A DNA stretch of 27,573 bases from contig BFEA01000556.1 of NCBI GenBank assembly GCA_003427395.1, positions 329,837 through 357,409 on the forward strand, read 5' to 3'. Position 1 is the stretch's first letter, and each line of letters begins with the position of its first letter. This document shows, piece by piece, positions 20,113 through 27,573 of the stretch. The notes under the pieces are model-generated. The model was not told the DNA's origin. It saw only the letters and a program-made list of their open reading frames with translations, and did not search any database. This DNA is from Chara braunii (taxonomy: Eukaryota > Streptophyta > Charophyceae > Charales > Characeae). The translations under genes and the position numbers were made by a program.

Positions 20113-20620
20113 TCACTTACTTACATGACGTGTTCCATGTATCTCTTTTGCGCCCCTTCAGATGGTCTCCTCCCGAGTTTCACGGTCGGCCTTACCCTCG
20201 CCCTTCTCCCATCATCATTGAAGGTCACAAGGAGTTTGTCGTCTCTGATATTGTGTCCTGGCATATGTTCAATGGTGATTCTCCCCGTCTCGAGTATCTT
20301 GTTGGCTGGAAGGGTTACCCTGACGAGGAGTCGACTTGGGAGCCTCTCGAGCATGTGAAGCATGCCATGACTTTGTGCGTGCTTACGATCGTTGTCACCC
20401 TTTTCCTTCATCGTGCTCCCCTTCTACTTCTCGTCCTCCCACCGGCCCATCTACCTGAGCGACCACTGACATTCCCCCTCCTACGTCGATGGGTCCTCCT
20501 GCTCCACCGGTACCTTCCTCGGGCCCTTTCACCACCATGGATGTGGTTCCGCCTATTGTCGCTGTGGAGTCCTCTCACCCTCAGCGTGCCCACCGACTTC
20601 CTTTTCTCTATCGTGACTGA
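20113..20620 (+). pseudogene. pol: Chromovirus pol 3' fragment: integrase C-terminus, chromodomain, Pro-rich tail
   Basis: Translation starts inside the integrase C-terminal region (DVFHVSLLRPF, the conserved end of the GPY/F module). It runs into a chromodomain at about 20232-20369 with FVVSDIVSW, EYLVGWKGYP and ESTWEPLEH, which includes the usual aromatic and WEP positions. This domain directs integration of Ty3 chromoviruses to modified chromatin. After 20372 the frame shifts; the original frame continues as a Ser/Pro/Thr-rich tail with a stop at 20456 and another at 20618. The 5' part of pol is missing because LTR C abuts position 20113, implying the LARD inserted here. The last 55 bases of LTR C happen to read in frame with the fragment, giving a chimeric 304-codon ORF of no likely function. 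Confidence 0.85.
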
Positions 20621-22020
20621 CCTATACCTCTCCTTTATCTCCTACTCTTCTTGGACACTTATGGAACAACTCCCAGTTACGACATCTACATTCGACTATC
20701 GACTTCAGTGTTACTCCTACTTCAGCCCGGCTACTTCGACCCGACTTCAACTTCAAGCTTCAGCAGTTGGACTATTTCGTTCCTCCCTCTGCCACAGAGT
20801 TTCCCGCATTCCCACCCATCCCTCACCTTCGAGCTTACTTTGCAGTCGCATGATGACCCCTATTCTCCTTACTCATGTGGTTGTGTCCATTTGCGGCCTT
20901 CTACCTTACCTTATGCTGCACGCCGTCCTCAGGAGTGTACGTTCTCTTTGCTCGCGGCTTTTGTCCACATGAGTATGCCGGCATAGCCCTCTCTCCTTCC
21001 AGGCTCACCTTATGTGTGCTCCCTTGTGCGAGTGCTCTTCCCCTTTAAGTTGGCGGTACCCATTCGATGGTTTCCTTTGACCCCGATGTCGTGTTGTTAC
21101 TCTCCCTCTGAGCCTGATGACCCTTACCTGGTTGTGTGGGTGCCCCTTTGGAGTTTATTCTGAGAGTTGTACCTGTCGCCTTCCCACTCATTCCTACCGC
21201 TGCCATGCGACTGCGTTCCCTTCTCTTTTGTTCAGGTATTGTGCATTTTGTACAGGGCACGTGAGACTTTGCCACATTCTTTTTCGACTTAGGACATTGG
21301 TTTAGCTATTCTTTGGCCTTTAGGGCCCTCATATTGATTTATATTCAGCCACTTTGGCTTAGGAGACATTTTTCTCTTTCTTGGCCGACATAGGTCAGAC
21401 ATTTTTCTCTTTCATGGCCGACACAGTCACACAGGTCAGACGTTTTTCTGCTTTTTGGGTCGACTCAAACCAGACATTGTTGCATAGATTAGGCCTGCGA
21501 CTTTGTCTGCATTGCATCTCTTTTCCTGCATGGTGCTTGCTCTGCATGTAGGCTTGTTTTCTTTGTCGTTCCTTTTGGGTTTCCGTTATTTCAACGAATA
21601 TCGTGTTTGATGTATTATTTGATCCATTCACAGGTCCGAGGATCGTGTAGCGGTACCCCTACGGCCCGACAATGACCAGGACCAGTTTCAGGTTGTCGGC
21701 TTGACCCTGGTACCAGGTTGTTCCCGTACCTGGACCTAGGACGGTATATCACTTCGGCCAAGGCCCAGGTCGGGAGGTTGGTTCATTGCTTCTTCGTTCG
21801 TTCGTTCATTCAGTCAGACTGAACCTTCACTCAACCCTCCGCACACACATCACATTGACCGAAATCCATGAGGCTGGCCCGAAAGTAGACGTCCATGTCT
21901 GGAACCAATTTGATCTGCGCAGTTTTGAGGAACAACTGGACCAGGCTGCGACGGGAGTTTGTCTCCTTCGTGTGGCAGGAGAAATGAACCTGGTTTTAGC
22001 CAGGGCCCGTCACAAGTCTG
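20621..22020. other. Non-coding sequence between two Ty3 elements
   Basis: Probably the 3' untranslated/LTR remainder of the first chromovirus and the 5' LTR/leader of the second, but no LTR pair, PBS or PPT could be identified. It is pyrimidine-rich to about 21300. A short repeat built on GACATTTTTCTCTTTC-TGGCCGACA occurs at 21365 and 21398, with a degenerate third at 21439. ORFs in this stretch show no recognisable domain. Confidence 0.5.
21365..21465. repeat. Short tandem repeat, three imperfect units
   Basis: Units start GACATTTTTC (21365), GACATTTTTC (21398) and GACGTTTTTC (21439), with spacings 33 and 41 bp; each is followed by TTGGCCGACA-, ATGGCCGACA- or TTGGGTCGAC-like sequence. Confidence 0.6.
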
Positions 22021-22997
22021 GACCAATTCGTCGCTGAAATGCTGGCCAGAAATGTTCAGCAAACTGAAGAAGTAGACCAAAGGAAAGAAGGAGAAACAAG
22101 GAAGGAAACCAAATAGGAGCTAAATACGGATGTAGTTGACCAGAATATCAGACAGCTAAAAGAAGCATTGCAGACAGAAAAGAAGAAGAAGGAAGTCATA
22201 TAATAGCAAAGGAAGAAGAAAGACGAAGAAGAAAGAAAAATGAATGAAATACGAAACAGAGTAAAAATGGAAGAAGGAAGCGATATTGCAACTCTCATTC
22301 AGAATATGATGTCTTACCTGGTTCTCTTGGAAACGGAACTAGGCAAGGTCATTGCCGATAAGGATCTGCTTTCTGCCCAGCTGGCAACGTTGACCATTGT
22401 GGTCAAACAAAAGCAGCCTATGACAACAGAAGAACAAGAAAAAACCAAAGAAAAAACGAAGCCTGGACCAGTAAATAAACTAATGGGAGAGGCAATGAAG
22501 ACCCCCCCCAAAGAAGAAACCCCGAAGAAAGAGGCACGAAGGGAGAAATTGAAAATGAAGCTTCCCTTCACATACAACGGTAAGAAAGGGGAACATTTGA
22601 TGTTGTGGATCGCTGAAATCCATACCTACCGTTCCACAACTCAATTGACGAAGATAGCCAGGTGGCGTTTACCCCCTCGTGTCTTGGTGAAGATGCCAAG
22701 GCATGGGTACTGTCAGAAGCAAACGCTGCCGGATTTGAGTTTATCGGGGATTGCGCAAAGACCTTGACCTTGAGAGACTTTTTGAAGAAGATTAAAGAAA
22801 GACTTCTGGATAAGACCGCCGCAGACAAAGCATTCGACTAACTGGCTTTGTTGTCTCCGCGCCACTGAACATCTGTTGATGCACTTTCTCGTGAGGTAGA
22901 TCGTTTGCTGCAGGTACCCGACCTGAACATACACGACGACCAGGTCGTGTACATCTACTCACGTTCCGTGGCCAACTTGTGGTGGAAGCTAAATCAG
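22021..22997 (+). pseudogene. gag: gag remnant (coiled coil and capsid-like region)
   Basis: One frame from about 22021 through 22650 encodes a Glu/Lys/Gln-rich, probably coiled-coil N-terminal part (DQFVAEMLARNVQQTEEV at its start), with stops at about 22111 and 22201-22206. It then gives the capsid start KMKLPFTYNGKKGEHLMLWI, typical of Ty3 Gag. A frameshift near 22655 moves the rest to another frame: VAFTPSCLGEDAKAWVLSEA from 22662, KTLTLRDFLKKIKERLLDKT and VDRLLQVPDLN, to about 22997, with stops near 22840 and 22864. Gag forms the virus-like particle and packages RNA; this copy cannot make an intact one. Confidence 0.8.
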
Positions 22998-23385
22998 GTA
23001 AGTACAACTACCATCAGTTTTGGAATCTGGCCAGAGAGAGCAGATGACTTCCCAGGTTAAGGGTACTTATGCTAGGGTTACAAAGATGGGATATGGGGGT
23101 GGACAAGGGAAAATAGTCTTGTGGAGATACAAAGGGCAAGACCACATGCTCGTTGTGTTCGACGACGACACAATGGAGAAGTGACCCCTCGAAGGAGGCG
23201 AGGGACAGGTAAGTACGGGCGGCGAATCGGGAAAGGGTGATGTCACTGCTGCAGTTGTCAACAAGGGTGGCAGCAATCAAAATGGAAATGGATATAGGAG
23301 GAGACCGTGTTCCTTTCTAGCTCATCCTGGCATAGGTGTTGGGAAGCCATGGGCGAAGCTGGGCATTTCCCAAGACACATGGCAA

Positions 23386-23895
23386 GTGAGAATGGACAAT
23401 CATCAGTGCCTGAAGTGCGGCATGGTGGGGCACATTATAGCATGGTGCCCTCTGATACCCAAAAGGAAGCAGCCAGTAGGAGTAGCATCTACTCCTACTG
23501 AGCCGAAGGGTGTAGACGTAGAGCCGGTGTCGGAAACCCCTTTCCACCCTTCAACTCCTATGACAGAGAATGTCTCTTCCTTGGCCCCTCACTCAAATCG
23601 CCCTGAACCTGCTATGTGTAGAGTTCCTTTGAGTGAGACTCTTGATGAGCTTGGCAACGAGCTGATTGACCTACGAAGCTCATGGGCTAAGAAGGCGAAG
23701 TCTAAGGGCGAGTTGATGCTTGCAGACGTAGAGATTTCCCGAACTTGGACAGATGCTCTATTGAACCCAGGTTCGACTAGATCTTACATATCCGAACGCG
23801 CTATAAAGAAAATGCATCTCAGAATGCGAGTAAAGAATCTAGCCCAACCCATTGTCTCTATGTTTATTATGTATTTTTTTTTCTATTTAGTATGA
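23386..23895 (+). pseudogene. gag zinc knuckle and protease remnant
   Basis: Open for 169 codons. Residues 8-21 (23407-23448) are a CCHC zinc knuckle, CLKCGMVGHIIAWC, which binds genomic RNA in Gag. A Pro/Ser-rich linker follows. Around residues 120-140 is the retropepsin active-site region, here LLNPGSTRSYIS, where family members have a catalytic Asp (D-S/T-G). Codon 127 (23764-23766) is AAC, so the catalytic Asp is replaced by Asn and the next residue is Pro; the protease would be inactive. The frame is lost before RT. Confidence 0.85.
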
Positions 23896-23911
23896 GAACA
23901 ATAAACTTAAA

Positions 23912-24826
23912 TTGGTCAAACTGTATCACAAACCAGGTTTGAACTCTACATTGTCTTTCTGTTGTATGAGTCTTCCTACATTTCGATCGATGGTTGTGAA
24001 AAAGAAGTTGGCGCAGGAGGTGATGATGGCACTAGTAAAGACTGTTGGTGAATGTTCCTCCTCCTACCCTCCTTCTATTGAAACATTACTTAATGAATAT
24101 AAGGACCTGCAGGATGAACCAATGGGGGTAACTGAAAGGAAGATAAAACATACTATTGAGATTGTTCCTGGGAGTAAGATTCCCAAAGGACCAATCTATC
24201 GTATGTCCCCGAAAGAACTTGATGAATTAGGAAGCAATTGCATGAACTAACTGATAAGGGATGAATATGACTTAGCTCTTCTCCTTATGGGGATCCTGTT
24301 TTGTTTGTTCCTAGAAAGGAAGGTGCGTTACGACTCTGCATTGACTATCAAGGGTTGAATGTGGTCACCGTTAAGAATGTTGAACCCCTCCCTCGAATTG
24401 ACGACCTCTTAGATCAATTGCAAGGAAGCAAGTACTTCAGTGAGATTGACTTGAAGTCCGACTATGACCAAGTTGAGGTAGCTCCTGAAGATCAACACAA
24501 AACAACCTTCAAAACAAGGTATGGACACTACGAGTTCATCATAATGCCGTTTGGTTTGACCAATGCACTTGCGACCTTCTAGAGGTCAATGAATTAACTG
24601 TTTAGAGAATGGTAGGATCAATTCGTAGTTGTATATCTTGATGACATAGTTGTATTCAACAAAACGTTGGAAGACCACGAGAAACATCTACGTTTGATCC
24701 TACAAAAACTTAGAGATGGAAAATTTTAACTGAACTCCAAGAAGTATGAATTCACAAAGTTTGAAGTTTTGTACTGAGGACATACTGTGAATGAAGATGG
24801 GTTGACGAAGAGAAAAAAATTGTTGC
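23912..24826 (+). pseudogene. pol: Reverse transcriptase remnant
   Basis: The N-terminal RT part lies at about 24070-24230 (LLNEYKDL, then KIKHTIEIVPGSKIPKGPIY and MSPKELDEL). After a frameshift near 24235, the palm runs from 24301 ([37 protein letters not shown]). The first catalytic Asp (EIDLKS) is present, and so is the YLDD box at 24634-24645. In-frame stops follow ALATF (TAG, where CAG for Gln is usual) and recur in the next 250 bases (for example after GKF and FEVLY). RT copies the RNA genome to DNA; this one is inactive. Confidence 0.9.
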
Positions 24827-24999
24827 TATAAGAGACTGACCTAAGCCAAAGACTCTAACTGAATTGTGTTCCTTCCTTTGATTGGCTAAGCTATTACTGG
24901 AAGTTCGTCAAAAAATTCTTCTCTTTTGTTTCCCCAATAAGGAAGCCCCTGAAGAAAGAGATCATCTGACCTTGGGATAAAGATTGTGAATCCGCGTTT

Positions 25000-25464
25000 A
25001 GAAAGTTGAAAAATATGTTTACTCATTATCCTGTTTTGAAAGTTGCAGACTCATCCTAATCTTTTGTCGTGACCACTGACACAAGTCGGTATGGGATTGG
25101 GGTTGTAGTATAGTGAAATGATGGGAAGGGTTATCAACCAATTGAGTTTATGTCTTGTCGACTCCCTTCAGATAAAGTTGCTAACTCAACCTACGAGAGG
25201 GAACTGTATGCATTGTTGCAGGCTCTTCTGACGTGGAAGCACTACCTCCTAGGTAAACACTTCAAAATTTACTCAGATCATGAAACTCTGAAGTGGCTAA
25301 AGAAACAACCTCTCCTCATTGATAAGCTTGCTAGGTGGTCAACTATCATTGACACATATGACTTTGAGCTTAAAAGTATAAAAGGAAAGTACAATGTGGT
25401 GGTTGACGCTCTCTCAAGAAGAAGTGACTTCTTTGAAACCATTGTTACCTACTTAGGCATTTAG
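25000..25464 (+). pseudogene. pol: RNase H remnant
   Basis: Same frame as the RT palm. It shows FVVTTDTSRYGIGVVV (first Asp), YERELYALLQALLTWKHYLL (Glu) and IYSDHETLKWL (Asp), so the catalytic D-E-D set is visible. It then has the tether motif YNVVVDALSRR that precedes integrase. Stops occur near 25057 and just after GVVV. The open stretch from 25150 has 104 codons. RNase H removes the RNA strand during reverse transcription. Confidence 0.9.
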
Positions 25465-25639
25465 CATGAACTGAAGGATAAAATTAGAAAAGGATATGCC
25501 AGTGACGATATCTGGCGACCCATTGTAGACAATCTGAAATATAATCCGGAACGTTTCCCTGACTATTGAATGGTCGATGAAATACTTTTCTTCATCGATG
25601 GTCCTGAACAAAAAATTATGTTCTGCATAATGAGCCTAT

Positions 25640-26340
25640 AAAGAGTTTAATTCTTGGTGAGTGTCATGGTACTGAAGGACACTTCGAGTTTACAAAGACT
25701 TTTGCCAATGTTCGAGAACATTTTGTTTGACAAGGAATGAAATATGACACACTAACATACGTGAAAACTTGCCTTGTGTGCCAGTGTAACAAGCCATTCT
25801 ACGAGAATCCCTTGGGACAATTGAGACCGCTACCAATTCCTAAAAGACCAAATGAGTCTATCTCTATCGACTTTATGAGCCTAACCAGGAGTCGAAATGG
25901 AAACAATTAGGTAATGGTAATCGTGGATCGATTCTCTAAGTACGCTATGCTTGTTCCTTTGCCCGCCGAAGCAAGAACTGAGCTTGTAATTAAAAAATTT
26001 CAGATCCTATGAGTTTCTGAATATGAATTTCTCAAAACCATTGTGTCTGATAGAGATGTGCGATTTACAGACAAGCAATGGCAAAAAACTGGATGACATC
26101 CTGAGACCAATGGTCAAACTGAACAAATGAACAAGTTGTGCCAACAGCTCCTGCGTATGTACATGCGCCCTAACCAGATTGACTGGGATGAAAACCTACC
26201 CAAGATTGCAAGTGCATATAATAACAATGTACACACGTCTACAGGATGCACACCGAATGCACCGCATAAAGGATGGCAACCTCTAAGACCGATTGACTCC
26301 CTAACAAGGGACCAAATCCAAAAGCTGCCCCTAGGAACCT
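25640..26340 (+). pseudogene. pol: Integrase remnant (HHCC and broken DDE core)
   Basis: In a new frame. The zinc-binding HHCC uses His at 25665 and 25680 (CHGTEGHFEF) and Cys at 25770 and 25779 (CLVC). The catalytic core has Asp at 25869 (SISIDFMS), Asp at 26049 (VSDRDVRF) and Glu at 26121 (TNGQTEQMN), all in one frame. The second Asp and the Glu are separated by 23 residues where Ty3 integrases have about 35, so roughly a dozen residues are deleted, with a TGA nearby. It continues with DWDENLPKIASAYNN. Integrase inserts the cDNA; this copy would not be active. Confidence 0.88.
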
Positions 26341-26411
26341 GAGAATTTGCAATTCTCTATGGGCAAGATATTCAAAAAGCTAAAGAGAATATAAGGAAAG
26401 TCAAACAGAAA

Positions 26412-26684
26412 ATGATTGAACAGGCCAGCAGACATAGAAGGCCTGCTCAATTCAAAGAAGGAGATAATGTTTGGGTTAAATCCAATGAATTCTCACTCGA
26501 GGAAAATGTCTCGCAGAAACTGCTACCCGTCTATTATGGACCCTGGGAAGTTCTTAAAGTAATAGGGGATGTCGGTGGACCACCCTTCCAAATTGATATC
26601 CCCCCTCATCTAAGGACCTACCCAGTCTTCCACGCCTCTAAGTTGTTACCCTACGTTGAAGGACATAAATTTCCAGATACTTGA
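26412..26684 (+). pseudogene. pol: Integrase C-terminal (GPY/F-type) remnant
   Basis: Same frame as the core. FKEGDNVWVKS starts the C-terminal module, followed by LLPVYYGPWEVLKVIG (the GPY/F position) and TYPVFHASKLLPY, which is the usual end of the module before a chromodomain. A stop at 26682 ends the frame. Confidence 0.88.
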
Positions 26685-26856
26685 GCATGGGTTTTTCTCT
26701 AATGGAACTAAAGGAAGACCTCAGGAACAACATAAGGTAAAGTTTTCCAATCAACCGCCGGTTGAAGCTTGCTGGTCTAGCAAAAGGGAACTCTTACCTA
26801 CTGCCCCTGACATCATCAATGCATACGAAAGAAGTCTGAGAACAGATAATGCCTGA
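26677..26856 (+). pseudogene. Degenerate chromodomain
   Basis: One frame off from the integrase. ILEHGFFSNGTKGRPQEQ then HKVKFSNQPPVEACW and LLPTAPDIINAYERS follow the spacing of a chromodomain (YLVKWKG-P-EATWEP, then a helix). The W of VKW is F, and ATWEP is ACWSS. Its place directly after the integrase supports a chromovirus-type element. Confidence 0.65.
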
Positions 26857-27573
26857 AGTATAAATTTATGCGATGGAACTCGAAATCGGGCACCATAAAA
26901 TGCTGCACCCCATATGCAAAATGATACGCCGACGGGCACTTGCCACACCTAGGGCCTTGCGGGCCCTGAAACAGGCCAGAAATGAGCCGACCAGCCCAGG
27001 CCGACGGTTGACTCAACAGTCAACTTGTGACCCAGGCCAGATCCAAGCCAAATCGGAAAAGTTAAAGTCAAGATTATGGCCGCCGATCGGGAATGATCGA
27101 ACAGTTGTCCGGAGGTGCTAGAAGATTCAGGCCTCATGGAGTCCAGACCGAACTGGGACAAATTGCATTTGGAACGTCGACATTCGGTTGATCCGGGGCC
27201 TCACCTGGACAGAACTGGTCGTGGACAGCACTAGTCAACACTATATAGAATTGACCTCACTACTACCTGAACATTCAGTCTTGCGAGTTGCTTGCGGCTA
27301 CGACGCTGCAAGTGAGACTTGACAGGAGGTGCTGACGCCAGGCTGCTTGATGGGCGCCAGGCAGACACTATAGTATAGAGAAAGGGAGAGGGCGGCCACG
27401 GCCGCGACCGTAGATGACGGCAAGGGAATGTGGAGAGGGAGAGAGAGAGTGTGGGTGATGTGAGTTGTCGTGTGTATGTACCTGGTTTCTTCAGATGTGA
27501 AGCTGCTGCCGATTCTGCTCGGTGTTGGGGGATGGTTTGACGGCGAGGGAATGTGGAGAGGGAGAGAGAGACT
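26857..27573. other. Non-coding tail, possibly 3' LTR
   Basis: No coding similarity. CTATATAG at 27241-27248 could be a TATA box of an LTR U3, but no matching 5' LTR was found upstream of gag. No PPT is identified. Confidence 0.35.
27416..27573. repeat. 32-34 bp direct repeat, period 123
   Basis: GACGGCAAGGGAATGTGGAG plus AGGGAGAGAGAGAG at 27416-27449 recurs at 27539-27570 with one substitution. The second copy runs to the window end, so it may be the start of a longer tandem array. Confidence 0.75.

Larger units (their letters stand above)
22021..26856 (+). mobile_element. Degenerate Ty3/gypsy (chromovirus-like) element body
   Basis: Domain order gag - zinc knuckle - protease - RT - RNase H - integrase - chromodomain is the Ty3/Metaviridae order. 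At least five frame changes and many in-frame stops make it a dead copy. No flanking LTR pair was recognised. Boundaries given are those of detectable coding similarity. Confidence 0.85.

Noticed and set aside
20408-20593. Arg-rich minus-strand ORF
   Set aside because: Antisense shadow of the Pro/Ser-rich chromovirus tail.
1-27573. CRISPR array, rRNA operon, intact tRNA or intact host gene
   Set aside because: No regularly spaced repeats of that kind, no full-length RNA gene and no ORF with host-gene domain features were seen.

Overview
The window holds no intact host gene. It is repeat-dominated nuclear DNA of a eukaryote, most likely a streptophyte (land plant or charophyte alga). The reasons are Ty3/gypsy chromovirus remains, a primer-binding site matching the 3' end of tRNA-Asp (as in plant Athila/Tat-type elements), small hAT-type MITEs with 8-bp target duplications, and a 25S rRNA-derived tract whose 3' part resembles the plant rather than the animal version. 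The species cannot be named from this sequence.

Positions 42-20112 form an array LTR - internal - LTR - internal - LTR of one large, apparently non-coding LTR retrotransposon (LARD-like). The LTRs (about 42-4072, 6972-10635, 16601-20112) are roughly 3.5-3.7 kb without insertions. The internal regions (4073-6971 and 10636-16600) are about 2.9 kb without insertions. The right LTR edge is well fixed: copies A and B end in ..ACA, then 'ga', then a tRNA-Asp-like PBS, while copy C ends at the same point and runs straight into unrelated chromovirus sequence. The left edge is less certain. Each LTR has a hairpin plus TATA-box promoter block and a 59-nt 25S/28S rRNA-like fragment. Each internal region has a U6 snRNA 3'-half fragment, an A-rich tract, a pair of conserved hairpins, a GC-rich minisatellite and a (GA)n tract.

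The array carries secondary insertions. LTR A has a 382-bp hAT-type MITE with perfect 8-bp TSDs. Internal B has a 2.4-kb poly(A)-tailed sequence on the minus strand containing two copies of a 327-bp repeat, and a second hAT-like MITE containing a 25-N gap. Internal B also contains a clear assembly artefact: a Nextera mate-pair junction adapter (16066-16103) followed by an exact copy of 12642-12937 (16108-16403) and a single N. This splits one GA microsatellite.

From 20113 rightwards lies the 3' part of one chromovirus (integrase C-terminus, chromodomain, proline-rich tail with frameshift and stop), then about 1.4 kb of non-coding sequence. A second, more decayed Ty3/gypsy element follows (about 22021-26856) with recognisable gag, zinc knuckle, protease, reverse transcriptase, RNase H, integrase and a degenerate chromodomain, broken by many stops and frameshifts. 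The last 700 bp are non-coding, possibly LTR, with a 32-34 bp direct repeat at the window end.
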